DNA of 64,000 nucleotides. Origin: CAVZZG01 sp963779685 (GTDB lineage Bacteria > Actinomycetota > Thermoleophilia > Gaiellales > F1-60-MAGs149). Below the pieces are notes generated by a model, which did not search any database, was not told where the DNA came from, and was given only the letters and a program-made list of their open reading frames with translations. Where the stretch lies: NCBI GenBank assembly GCA_963779685.1, contig CAVZZG010000001.1, positions 1,364,001-1,428,000 of the forward strand, given 5' to 3'. The position numbers and the translations under genes were made by a program. Below are positions 8,498 through 17,873 of the stretch, piece after piece; the stretch's first letter is position 1, and every line of letters begins with the position of its first letter.

Positions 8498-9007
8498 ATG
8501 ACGACCGCAGAGCTCGTAGATCAGTCCGGCGCAGTCATTCGCGGTGCCGATCTCGCCCGCACGGGGACGATCGGCCTCCGCCGCGACCGTGTGCGCCTGA
8601 AGAGCGTCTGCGCCGGCGGCCTCCACGTCGGCGCCATCGTCGACACCATCCTCTCGTCCGATCTCGCCCGTGTCGCCGGGTTCGAGGTCGCCCTCGACTC
8701 GGGCGAGCGCCGCTTCGTGCCGCTGGTGGCCGTGGTCGCCCTCGGGCCTTCGGGCATCGAGCTGGAGTCGCCGCTCCACCTCGTGCGGGACCTGCGCTAT
8801 TACCGCGCCGCCGGCATCGCCCTGTCGGAGGTGCTCGGCGCGAGCGCCGGCTGCCGGCACTCGACCAGCCGGCTGCTCGACCTGGAGGCCGATCTCGGCA
8901 CCGGCGAGGTGCGGGGCGTCGAGCTGGAGGATGGCCGTGTCGTGCCGATCGAGCGCGCCACCTGGACGGGGACGGCCCTCCGCGTCACCTGCGACTGCCC
9001 GGGCTGA
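8498..9007 (+). CDS. hypothetical protein, possible PRC-barrel domains
   Basis: A 169-residue soluble protein of unknown function. Residues about 25-85 (LRRDRVRLKSV...VGAIVDTILSS...GERRFVPLVAVV) have the strand pattern and 'relG.V.dv..d...g' rhythm of PRC-barrel domains. Residues about 135-165 (GEVRGVELEDGRVVPIERATW) look like a second half. Four cysteines are present, including a C-terminal CDCPG. PRC-barrels occur in RNA-processing and photosynthetic proteins and often act as adaptors. The fold assignment rests on pattern only. It is convergent with the cyclophilin gene, with 9 bp between stops. Confidence 0.6.
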   Translation: MTTAELVDQSGAVIRGADLARTGTIGLRRDRVRLKSVCAGGLHVGAIVDTILSSDLARVAGFEVALDSGERRFVPLVAVVALGPSGIELESPLHLVRDLRYYRAAGIALSEVLGASAGCRHSTSRLLDLEADLGTGEVRGVELEDGRVVPIERATWTGTALRVTCDCPG

Positions 9008-9016
9008 CCCGGGGCG

Positions 9017-9481
9017 CTACTCGCCGGGGCTGACGGCGATCTTCATCGTCACGGGTGTGCGTGGCCGGTCGCCGGCGTCGCGGTCGACGGCCGAGATCGC
9101 GTCCACGACGTCCATGCCCGAGGTGACGCGGCCGAACACCGTGTGGCGGCCGTTCAGCCATGGGGCGGCATCCGCGGTGACGATGAAGAACTGCGAGCCG
9201 TTGGTGTTCGGCCCGGCGTTCGCCATCGCCAGCGCTCCGCGTACGACGCCGTGGTCGTTCTGCTCGTCCTCGAAGGTGTAGCCCGGGCCACCGCGGCCGT
9301 CGCCGTTCGGGCAACCGCCCTGGATCATGAAGTCGGGGATCACGCGATGGAACGTGAGGTCCTCGTAGAAGCCGTCACCGGCGAGCTTCGTGAAGTTGGC
9401 GACGGTCTTGGGGGCATCCTCGTCGAACAGCTCGAGTCCGATGTCGCCGAGGGACGTGGTGATAGAAGCGGTTGCGGCCAT
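9017..9481 (-). CDS. peptidyl-prolyl cis-trans isomerase, cyclophilin type
   Basis: A 154-residue single-domain cyclophilin that catalyses Xaa-Pro isomerisation in the cytoplasm (no signal peptide). The catalytic FHRVIPDFMIQGG stretch is at residues 44-56, giving Arg46, Phe51 and Gln54. The GSQFFIV and 'LNGRHTVFGRV' motifs that complete the active site are also present. The protein has the compact length of bacterial PpiB. Its ATG overlaps no coding sequence of the divergent FIST gene, and both start codons lie 6 nt from overlapping -10 elements. Confidence 0.95.
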   Translation of the reverse strand: MAATASITTSLGDIGLELFDEDAPKTVANFTKLAGDGFYEDLTFHRVIPDFMIQGGCPNGDGRGGPGYTFEDEQNDHGVVRGALAMANAGPNTNGSQFFIVTADAAPWLNGRHTVFGRVTSGMDVVDAISAVDRDAGDRPRTPVTMKIAVSPGE

Positions 9482-9487
9482 GCCCGG

Positions 9488-9497
9488 ACGGTACCAT
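9488..9497. promoter_or_regulatory. overlapping divergent -10 elements of cyclophilin and FIST genes
   Basis: The plus strand carries TACCAT (9492-9497), 6 nt before the FIST GTG at 9504. The minus strand carries TACCGT (9493-9488), 6 nt before the cyclophilin ATG at 9481. The two hexamers share the TA at 9492-9493 inside a GGTACC palindrome. The layout is symmetric and both transcripts would be leaderless. Confidence 0.6.
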
Positions 9498-9503
9498 TCC
9501 CGG

Positions 9504-10625
9504 GTGCGCCGGTTCGGAGCAGGCCTCTCGACGTCCGGCAGCGCCCTCGAGGCCGGCGAGGCCGCTGCGCTGGCGGCCGCCCAGGGACTCGGCGGCTACC
9601 GGCCCGACCTGGCCGTCGTCTTCGCGTCCGCGCGCTACGGCGATGCCGCCGCCCACGTCGGGCCGCACGTCGCCGCCGCCACCGACGCGCGGCTGGTGAT
9701 CGGGGCCGTCGCCGCCAGCGGGGTGATCGGGCTCGGCCGGGAGGTCGAGGACGAGCCGGCCGTCGCCGTCTGGCTGGCCCAGCTGCCGGACGTTGCGCTG
9801 AGCGCCGTCGCGTGGCCATCCGACGACGTGCCCGCGGTCGAGGCAGGCACGCTGGCGATCATGCTCGCCGACCCCTACACCTGCGCCGCCGACGAGCTGG
9901 CCGCCGCCCTCGGCGCCGACGGCGCCGGGTGCGTCGGCGGCCTGGCCGGCGGCAGCGCAGCCGGCGAGGCGCGGCTCTTCCTCGGTGCCCAGGTCGTCAC
10001 GAGCGGCGCCGTCGGCATCCTGCTTCCGACCGCGGCCTGCGTCCCGCTCGTCTCGCAGGGCTGCCGGCCGATCGGGCCCGAGCTCACGATCACGGCCGCA
10101 TCCGGCAACCTCGTGCTCGAGCTCGCGGGCAAGCCGGCCTTCTCGAAGCTCGAGGACGTCTTCCAGCACCTACCGGCGGCCGATCGGCACCTCGCGGGCC
10201 GCGGACTCCTCGCCGGCCTCGTCGTCGACGAGAACCAGCCGGAATACGGCGTCGGCGACTTCCTGATCCGGGTCCTGCTGGCCGCCGACCGCGAGACCGG
10301 CGCACTCGCCATCGGCGACGTGCCCCGCGTCGGCCAGACCTTCCGCTTCCACGTTCGCGACGAGGCCAGCGCGACCAGCGAGCTGGACGCGCTTCTCGAC
10401 TCCGGGCCGGGCCGCCTCGGCGGGGATCCCGGCGGAGCGCTGGTCTTCTCCTGCAACGGCCGCGGCCGGAACATGTTCTCGGCACCCGACCACGACGCCG
10501 CCGCGGTATCGGATCGCCTCGGCGTCCCCTCCGCCGGCCTGTTCTGTCAGGGCGAGATCGGGCCCGTGGGCGGCGAGAACCACCTCCACGGCTTCACCGC
10601 CACCATCGCCCTGTTCGGGCGCTAG
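9504..10625 (+). CDS. FIST domain sensory protein
   Basis: A 373-residue cytoplasmic protein with FIST_N (about 25-215) and FIST_C (about 225-370) domains and no output domain. FIST modules are proposed small-ligand sensors found alone or fused to signalling proteins. Family marks include the opening 'GAGLST', GGLAGGSA in the N domain, 'SQGCRPIG' at the junction, and C-terminal CNGRGRNMF and FFCQGEIGP-like (LFCQGEIGP) motifs. GTG 9504 is chosen because a -10 lies 6 nt upstream and FIST proteins usually begin close to the GxGLST strand. The in-frame ATG at 9480 would overlap the cyclophilin start codon. Confidence 0.88.
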   Translation: MRRFGAGLSTSGSALEAGEAAALAAAQGLGGYRPDLAVVFASARYGDAAAHVGPHVAAATDARLVIGAVAASGVIGLGREVEDEPAVAVWLAQLPDVALSAVAWPSDDVPAVEAGTLAIMLADPYTCAADELAAALGADGAGCVGGLAGGSAAGEARLFLGAQVVTSGAVGILLPTAACVPLVSQGCRPIGPELTITAASGNLVLELAGKPAFSKLEDVFQHLPAADRHLAGRGLLAGLVVDENQPEYGVGDFLIRVLLAADRETGALAIGDVPRVGQTFRFHVRDEASATSELDALLDSGPGRLGGDPGGALVFSCNGRGRNMFSAPDHDAAAVSDRLGVPSAGLFCQGEIGPVGGENHLHGFTATIALFGR

Positions 10626-10661
10626 GCCGATCCCGGCCCGAGGGGTGGCGTTTCGGGGGGC

Positions 10662-10868
10662 GGGCGATGTCCAAGTGCACGGCTTGGGACGCCCAAGTGA
10701 ACGGCGCGGGAGGTCCAAGTGGACGGCGCGGGACGTCCAAGTGCACGGCGTGGCACGTCCAAGTGCACGGCGCGGGACGTCCAAGTGCACGACACGAGAT
10801 ACGACACGAGCCGTTCAGGATGTGCAAGTGCACGGGCCGCGTCGTCCAAGTGCACGAGACGCGAGTTC
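10662..10868. repeat. array of eight 10-bp motifs on a 22-bp period
   Basis: Copies of CAAGTGCACG (variants with A or G at position 7, or A/G at the end) begin at 10672, 10694, 10716, 10738, 10760, 10782, 10825 and 10847. Six are spaced by exactly 22 bp. One gap is 43 bp (two periods less one) and the last is 22 again. Each unit also contains a GGACGTCC-like half-palindrome and a GC-rich tail. The surrounding 10626-11021 stretch has no gene, and frames through the array give only low-complexity peptides. The layout resembles a multi-site protein-binding array rather than CRISPR. Confidence 0.85.
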
Positions 10869-11021
10869 TGCGACCCCGGCGTTCACGCGAGGCATCTGAC
10901 CGTACCTGGCGGCGCCGAGCGCTCCGAAGGAAAGCTTGGCGAGGCGTCGCCAGCCGGCTCGTAGAGCCGGTCCCGACCGGTCTCAGCCGTCGGGCGACCG
11001 CCGCCCCGTTGCCGCTGTGCC

Positions 11022-11981
11022 TCAGCCCAGCGCGGCCGTGGCAGCCTGCTGCAGCTCGTCGGGCGACACGGCGCCCTCGAACTTGGTCAGGAGCTTGCCG
11101 TCGGGGCCGATGACGAAGGTCCAGGGCTCCGACGGCAGGTTCCACTCCTGCACCCACTGATTGGCGGGGTTGGCGGGGTTGTTGTCCTTGTAGATCTCGA
11201 CGTGGATGAAGCGAATGTGCTTGCCCGCCATGCGCTTCTGGACGGCCTGGACGACGTTGACGGTGGGCCCGCACAGGCGGCTCGTGCAGAACTTGGGCGT
11301 CGCGAAGACGGCGACCACCGGGATGTGGTGGGCGATCGAGTCGGCGATGCTGTACCTGAGGAGCGTGATGTCGGGCGGGTCCGCGGTCGTCAGCTTGGCC
11401 ACGTCGCCGCCGGCCGACTGCAGCGTCGGGTTGTCGGACTTGGGAGCAGCCGTGCCCACCGCCGGGGTCTGCTGCTTCGCCGCGAACACGATCCCACCGC
11501 TGGCCGATGACGGCTTGCCGTTCACGGTGTAGCGCGCCGCCATGAAGTACGAGCCTGGCTGTGGCACGTTGACGTGGGCGACGTAGAACCACTTGAGCGG
11601 GTTGTCCGACGTGGCGATCGCCGGGTCCTCGAGCGATTCGACGTGGGCCGTGAAGGGGCCGATCGCGGGGCTCAGCGCGTCCGGCGCGAAGTAGACGTCG
11701 ATCGAGCCGCCGTCGGCCTTCAGCAGCGACCCGTCGTTCGCGAACAGGCCGAGCGGCACGCGCATGTCGCTGCCCGCCGCGAAGTCGCGGGCACCGGCGA
11801 CGAGCACGTCGGGGGTATGGACGCTGCGGCTCGTCTGCGGCAGCGCGAGCAGTACGGCCAGCGAGTGCGGATCGGCCGCCGGGAGGGTCGTGGACGGGGC
11901 GGGAGCGGCCTTGCTGCCGCCGCCACAGGCCGTAACCACGAGCAGGAGCAGCACGCCGGACAGGATGGGGCGGACGCGCAT
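11022..11981 (-). CDS. thioredoxin-like lipoprotein
   Basis: A 319-residue exported protein. It has a lipoprotein signal with lipobox VTAC and Cys19 as the lipidated residue. Ser/Thr/Ala-rich sequence follows, then a middle beta-rich domain (about 60-175) and a C-terminal thioredoxin-fold domain (about 200-319). The putative redox motif is FCTSRLCGP, with cysteines spaced CxxxxC rather than the CxxC of thioredoxins. 'EPWTFVIGPDGKLLTKFEG' is the usual thioredoxin/TlpA-like strand and cis-Pro region. It may belong to SCO/TlpA-like redox proteins acting outside the membrane. The ATG at 11981 is the only start that preserves the signal peptide. Confidence 0.8.
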   Translation of the reverse strand: MRVRPILSGVLLLLVVTACGGGSKAAPAPSTTLPAADPHSLAVLLALPQTSRSVHTPDVLVAGARDFAAGSDMRVPLGLFANDGSLLKADGGSIDVYFAPDALSPAIGPFTAHVESLEDPAIATSDNPLKWFYVAHVNVPQPGSYFMAARYTVNGKPSSASGGIVFAAKQQTPAVGTAAPKSDNPTLQSAGGDVAKLTTADPPDITLLRYSIADSIAHHIPVVAVFATPKFCTSRLCGPTVNVVQAVQKRMAGKHIRFIHVEIYKDNNPANPANQWVQEWNLPSEPWTFVIGPDGKLLTKFEGAVSPDELQQAATAALG

Positions 11982-12037
11982 CGGTGCCCTCAGGTTACCC
12001 GGTAAACCCGAGCCGATCACCTGCCGATGTTGTCCTG

Positions 12038-12655
12038 GTGCGCGAGCCTCCCTCGATCGTTCACGAGCACGCCGTCGACCCGTTCGTGGCACGGGTCGTC
12101 CTCGATCGGCTGCGGAGCCGCTCGCGGGACGCGCTCGTCGGCGGATCGGTCGCGGCGCTCGCCGGGACGGCGCTGGTCGTCGCCGGGGAGGGCCGGGTCG
12201 GCTTCGCCGCCATCGCGGGTGCACTTGCCGGAGTCGTGGTCGGCGCATATGCGCGCGCCGATCGCACGGCCCTGATCACCCGGCTCGTCCACCAGCGGTC
12301 GGCGTACGAGATCGACGAGGTGGCTGCGGCCGCCGAGGCGCTGGTGACGCCGCAGGCGTGTTCACGGCTGGCCGCCGCCATCGGACGGCTCGTGCTCGAG
12401 GCCGACGGCCTGGAGCCGCCGAGCCCGGCGTTCGCGCCCTGCTACTCGCGGATCCGCGAGTACCGGTCGGAGTTCATCGCCGTCGCGTTCCACCTCTGCT
12501 CGCCGGCCTCCCGGGTGCACCCGTCGGCTGCAGCGCTGATCACGCGCCTCCTGACCCAGGCCTCGATGTCGCCGCTCTACAACGAGCGCCTGCCCGCCCA
12601 GCAGGTGCGGACGGCACTGCACCGCATCCTCGGCGCCGTCACCGTCGCGGCCTAG
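12038..12655 (+). CDS. hypothetical membrane protein
   Basis: A 205-residue protein I do not recognise. Residues about 30-80 contain two hydrophobic helices (DALVGGSVAALAGTALVVAG and VGFAAIAGALAGVVVGAYA) in a hairpin. The remainder is a soluble Ala-rich helical domain with conserved-looking 'YSRIREYRSEFIAVAFHLCSPAS'. GTG 12038 is preferred over GTG 11984 because a GATGTT hexamer lies 6 nt upstream, matching the leaderless pattern of its neighbours, while 11984 would leave almost no room for a promoter. Its TAG stop overlaps the stop of the convergent hydrolase gene. Confidence 0.65.
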   Translation: MREPPSIVHEHAVDPFVARVVLDRLRSRSRDALVGGSVAALAGTALVVAGEGRVGFAAIAGALAGVVVGAYARADRTALITRLVHQRSAYEIDEVAAAAEALVTPQACSRLAAAIGRLVLEADGLEPPSPAFAPCYSRIREYRSEFIAVAFHLCSPASRVHPSAAALITRLLTQASMSPLYNERLPAQQVRTALHRILGAVTVAA

Positions 12656-13440
12656 CCACCGAGAAAGCCGAGCACCGCCTCGTTGAAGGGGCCGGGTAGC
12701 TCCCACAGGCAGGCGTGCCCACCGGGCACGGCCACCCAGGTCGAGTGCGGCAGCTCCTCGTGCATGCGACGGGACAGCGCGGGATAGATGATGAGATCCT
12801 GCTCGCCGATCAGCGTCAGCGCCGGACACGTCACCGCGGCCAGGCGGCCGCGGGTGTCGTGCGTCTCGATCGCGGACAGCTGCGCCAGGTACGCCTCGGC
12901 CGGCTGCGGGTTCGCGGCCAGGTCGCGCTCGACCTCCGCGCACTCCTCCGCGCGCGACTCGACGAAGTCGGTGGTGAAGGCCCAGAGCAGGATCTCGCGC
13001 TGGGTGAAGCCGACGCCGAGATGCGGGACGAGCTCGCGCCACAGCTGGAACATCCGCAGGCAGTAGGGCCCGGGCCAGGCGTAGGTGTTGCAGAGGGCGA
13101 CGCTGCGGAGCCGGTCGGCGTGGGCGATCGCGTACTCCTGGGCGATCATCCCGCCCATCGACGTGCCCAGCAGGTGGAAGCGATCGAGGCCGAGGGCACC
13201 GACCAGGCCGTGCAGGTCCTCGGCCATCTGCGCCGTGGTGTAGGGCCCCGGCGTCACGGACGTCCCGCCGACGCCGCGGTTGTCGTAGGACACGACCGTG
13301 TATCGCTCGGCGAACGCCGGCACCTGCGCCGCCCAGCTCTCCTTGGTGTCGGCGAGCCCGTTGACGAGCACGAGCGTCTCCGCGCCCGCGCCGTCGATGC
13401 GGTAGTCGACTTCGAGGTCTCGAACGGTGACGGTCGCCAC
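12652..13440 (-). CDS. alpha/beta hydrolase
   Basis: A 262-residue alpha/beta-hydrolase fold enzyme. The nucleophile elbow is GTSMGG with Ser94. The acid is the Asp in IGEQDLIIYP and the base is the His in VPGGHACLWE. VNGLADTKESW near residue 27 would form the oxyanion hole, and YDNRGVGGTS is the usual loop after strand 4. The overall pattern is close to 3-oxoadipate enol-lactonase/haloperoxidase-like hydrolases. The substrate is not predictable, and there are no aromatic-degradation genes nearby. The GTG start follows a GGAGG site. It lies 18 bp upstream of ilvC's stop region on the same strand but is not part of that operon. Confidence 0.85.
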   Translation of the reverse strand: MATVTVRDLEVDYRIDGAGAETLVLVNGLADTKESWAAQVPAFAERYTVVSYDNRGVGGTSVTPGPYTTAQMAEDLHGLVGALGLDRFHLLGTSMGGMIAQEYAIAHADRLRSVALCNTYAWPGPYCLRMFQLWRELVPHLGVGFTQREILLWAFTTDFVESRAEECAEVERDLAANPQPAEAYLAQLSAIETHDTRGRLAAVTCPALTLIGEQDLIIYPALSRRMHEELPHSTWVAVPGGHACLWELPGPFNEAVLGFLGG

Positions 13441-13458
13441 GACGCTGCAGCCTCCGGG

Positions 13459-14469
13459 CTACTCCGCCTTGGCGCGAGCCTGCGAGACGAACGGCATCAT
13501 CGACCGCAGCTGAGCGCCGACGGTCTCGATCTGATGACGGGCGGCCCGCTCGCGCAGCATCTTCATCTTCGACCGGCCGGACATGTTCTCCTCGATGAAC
13601 TCGCGGGCGAAGCTGCCCGACTGGATCTCCTCGAGAATCTCGCGCATGGTCTCGCGCACCTCGGGCCCGACCACGCGCGGACCGCGCGTGAGGTCGCCGT
13701 ACTCGGCCGTGTCGGAGATCGAGTAGCGCATCCAGTCCATGCCGCCCTCGTAGAGGAGGTCGACGATGAGCTTGACCTCGTGCAGGCACTCGAAGTACGC
13801 CACCTCGGGCGAGTAGCCGGCGTCGACCAGCGTCTCGAACCCTGCTTCGATCAGCGCGGTCGTGCCGCCGCAGAGCACGGCCTGCTCGCCGAACAGGTCG
13901 GTCTCCGTCTCCTCGCGGAACGACGTCTCGATCAGCCCGGCGCGCGCCGAGCCGATGCCGATCGCCCATGCCAGCGCGGTCGCCTTGGCGTCGCCGGTCG
14001 CGTCCTGATAGACGGCGATCAGCGCGGGGACACCGGCGCCCTCGCGGTACAGCCGACGCACCAGGTGGCCGGGGCCCTTGGGCGCGACCATGATCACGTT
14101 CACGTCAGCGGGCGGCACGATCTGCCCGAAATGCACGGTGAAGCCGTGCGCGAACAGCACCGTCACGCCCGGGCGCAGCGCGGGTGCGACGACCGATTCC
14201 CACAGCGACTTCTGGATGTGATCCGGCACGAAGAGCCCGATCACGTCGGCCCCCTCGACGGCCTCGGCGGGGGTCTGCGGGGCCCACCCGTGCGCCTCGG
14301 CCCGGCGCCAGCCGTCCGAGTCCGGGCGGACGCCGACGGTGACGGTCGCGCCCGACTCCTTCAGGTTCAGAGCGTGGGCGTGGCCCTGCGACCCGTACCC
14401 GAGAACGGCGATCTTGCGGCCGGCGAGTACGCTGAAGTCCCCGTCCGACTCGTAGTAGAGCTTCGGCAT
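13459..14469 (-). CDS. ilvC: ketol-acid reductoisomerase, class I
   Basis: Converts acetolactate or acetohydroxybutyrate to the dihydroxy acid, the second common step of valine and isoleucine synthesis. The 336-residue length marks the short class I enzyme. The Rossmann motif GYGSQG is at residues 24-29, the cofactor-specificity loop starts VGVRPDSDGWR, and the C-terminal knotted helical domain contains 'ECLHEVKLIVDLLYEGG', with the metal-binding Glu and Asp residues. It is the last gene of the minus-strand leuA-leuB-ilvB-ilvN-ilvC operon, 34 bp after ilvN. Confidence 0.97.
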   Translation of the reverse strand: MPKLYYESDGDFSVLAGRKIAVLGYGSQGHAHALNLKESGATVTVGVRPDSDGWRRAEAHGWAPQTPAEAVEGADVIGLFVPDHIQKSLWESVVAPALRPGVTVLFAHGFTVHFGQIVPPADVNVIMVAPKGPGHLVRRLYREGAGVPALIAVYQDATGDAKATALAWAIGIGSARAGLIETSFREETETDLFGEQAVLCGGTTALIEAGFETLVDAGYSPEVAYFECLHEVKLIVDLLYEGGMDWMRYSISDTAEYGDLTRGPRVVGPEVRETMREILEEIQSGSFAREFIEENMSGRSKMKMLRERAARHQIETVGAQLRSMMPFVSQARAKAE

Positions 14470-14503
14470 GGCTGCATTGTTCCCGCTTGCCCCGGGCGAT
14501 GCG

Positions 14504-15019
14504 TCAGGCGAGCACCTTCATGCGCCCGCTGCGGGCCCGCTCGGAGGCCGACTTGCGCATCGCGATCCGGCCGGTGCGGACGAGCTCCTTGATGCCGTAC
14601 GGCTTCAGGATCTCCTCGAAGGCGTACAGCTTGTCCGGGTGCTCGATGCACTCGAACATCAGCGCCGTCGGGCCGACGTCGACCACCCGGGCACCGAACA
14701 CCTCGGCCAGCTTGATCAGGTCGGCGCGGTCCTTGGGCTGCGCCGTGACGCGGACGATCATCAGCTCGCGCTCGATGGCGTCGTCGGCCGTCAACTCGTT
14801 CACCTTCAGCACGTTGATCAGCTTGTAGAGCTGCTTCGTGACCTGGTCGATGGAGTGCTGCGAGGCGTCCACGCGCAGGGTGATCCGCGACCAGTCCTCG
14901 CGCTCGGTCGGCCCGACGGCGAGGGACTCGATGTTGAAGCCGCGCCGCGAGAAGAGGCCGGCAACACGTGCCAGCACGCCGGGCGAGTTCTCGACCAGCA
15001 CGCTCAGGGTGTGATGCAT
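14504..15019 (-). CDS. ilvN: acetolactate synthase small (regulatory) subunit
   Basis: The 171-residue regulatory subunit that binds valine and activates the catalytic subunit. The N-terminal ACT domain (about 1-75) begins MHHTLSVLVENSPGVLARVAGLFSRRG, reported here in part, with FNIESLAVG following. The C-terminal domain ends with the GPTALMFE and 'RTGRIAMRK' strands. The ATG at 15019 is chosen because it overlaps the ilvB stop in a TGATG arrangement, implying translational coupling. A start 7 codons upstream is possible but would lie inside ilvB. A single small subunit matches one ilvB. Confidence 0.95.
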   Translation of the reverse strand: MHHTLSVLVENSPGVLARVAGLFSRRGFNIESLAVGPTEREDWSRITLRVDASQHSIDQVTKQLYKLINVLKVNELTADDAIERELMIVRVTAQPKDRADLIKLAEVFGARVVDVGPTALMFECIEHPDKLYAFEEILKPYGIKELVRTGRIAMRKSASERARSGRMKVLA

Positions 15020-16805
15020 CAGACCCCCTCCTCGACCCACTCGTTGTCCCAGGGCTCGTCGATCATGTCGCTGGAGGCAGCCCCGGCCGGCACCATCGGG
15101 TAGACCTTCTCCTCGTGATCGACGCGGAAGTCGATCACCGTGGGCCGGCGCGCCTCGAGCGCGGTCAGGATCGCCTGGTCGACCTCAGCCTCCGTCTCGG
15201 CGCGGAGGCCGAGGGCGCCGAAGGCCTCGGCCAGCTTCACGTAGTCGGGGATCTCGGAGGTCAGCAGCGTCTCGGAGTAGCGCTCGCCGTGGAACAGCTC
15301 CTGCCACTGGCGGACCATGCCGAGCCAGCCGTTGTTCAGCACTGCGTGGATCGCGGGCACGCCGTAGGAGACGGCCGTCGCGAGCTCCTGCATGGTCATC
15401 TGGAAGCAGCCGTCGCCGTCGATGTTGACGACGATCTCGTCCGGGCACGCCATCTGCGCACCGATCGCCGCCGGGACGCCGAAGCCCATCGTGCCGAGCC
15501 CGCCCGACGTGATGAAGTGGTTCGGGCGGTCGATCTTGAGGTACTGCGCGGCCCACATCTGGTGCTGCCCGACGCCGGTGACCCAGATCGGATGGCGGTC
15601 GGCGAGCAGGTCGCGGAGGCGTTCCATGATGAACTGCGGCTTGAGGGCGCCGACCCGCCGGTAGCGGAACGGGTGCTTGAACCGCCACTCCTCCACTTGC
15701 TCGCGCCACTCCCGTTTGGATGCGATGCGGTCCTGGGCCCGCAGGTCGAGATACGCGGCGGCCAGCGCCGGCAGCACCGTCCGCAGATCGCCCACGATCG
15801 GCACGTCGGCGTGCCGGTTCTTCGAGATCTCGGCCGGGTCGATGTCGAGGTGGACGACCTTGGCCCCGGGCGCGAAGGCGTCGAGCTTGCCGGTGACGCG
15901 GTCGTCGAACCGCGCGCCCACGGCGATCAGCAGGTCGCAGCGGTTCATCGCGTAGTTGGCGAACTTCGACCCGTGCATGCCGGGCAGGCCCACGCAGAGC
16001 GGATGGGAGTCCGGGAACACGCCCTTCGCCATCAGGGTCGTCACCACCGGCACCTGGAGCGCCTCGGCCAGCGCGGCCAACTCGGACGACGCCTTCGCGT
16101 TGGAGACACCGCCGCCGACGTAGAGGACGGGGCGCCGGGCCTTGGCGATCGCCTCGGCCGCGGCCTGGATCTGCAGCGGGTGGCCCTCACGGGTGGGGCG
16201 ATAGCCGGGGAGGTCGACACCCTGCGGGTAGCTGAAGTCGAGCGTCGCGTTGGCGACGTCCTTGGGCACGTCCACGAGCACCGGGCCTGGGCGGCCGGTG
16301 CGGGCGATGTGGAACGCCTCCTTGAAGGCCCTGGGCAGGTCGCGGACGTCCATCACCAGGAACGAGTGCTTGACGATCGGCATGAAGATGCCGGTGGTGT
16401 CCGCCTCCTGGAACGCATCCGAGCCGATCAGGTGCGTCGGCACCTGTCCGGTGATCACGACCAGCGGCGTGGAGTCGAGGAAGGCGTCGGCGACCGGGGT
16501 CACGAGATTGGTCGCACCGGGGCCGGAGGTGGCGATGCACACGCCGACCTTGCCGGTCGCGCGGGCGTAGCCCTGGGCCATGTGGCCGCCACCCTGCTCG
16601 TGGCGCACCAGGTAGTGCTTGACGGTGTGCTCGCAGCGGGCGAAGGCGTCGTAGAGCGGCAGGATCGCACCGCCCGGGATACCCCAGCACATGTCGACGC
16701 CTTCCGCCTCGAGGCAGCGGATGATCGCCTCTGCCCCGGTCATGCTGCCGGTCTTGACGGCGCGGCGCGGCGCGTCGGGCGCCGCCGGGATCGGGTTGGT
16801 CGCAC

Positions 16806-16809
<4 letters not shown>
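15019..16809 (-). CDS. ilvB: acetolactate synthase large subunit
   Basis: A 596-residue thiamin-diphosphate enzyme that joins two pyruvates, or pyruvate and 2-oxobutyrate. The N-terminal PYR domain holds the catalytic Glu in LVRHEQGG and the GIPGGAILPLYDA start. The central domain has the FAD-site features of AHAS (VGARFDDRVTGK). The C-terminal PP domain carries the metal/ThDP motif NIDGDGCFQMT followed by NNGWLGMVRQWQ, including the herbicide-site Trp seen in true AHAS. Its ATG overlaps the leuB stop by 4 bp (ATGA) and its stop overlaps the ilvN start. Confidence 0.97.
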
Positions 16810-17861
<1,052 letters not shown>

Positions 17862-17873
17862 GGCATCGGGCCT

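Noticed and set aside
10594..10860. Repeat-peptide genes read through the 22-bp array on either strand.
   Set aside because: A 22-bp period is not a multiple of three, so the frame shifts each unit; peptides are low-complexity and start sites lack support.
10662..10868. CRISPR array.
   Set aside because: The repeated core is only about 10 bp within a 22-bp unit, with no distinct spacers and no cas genes.
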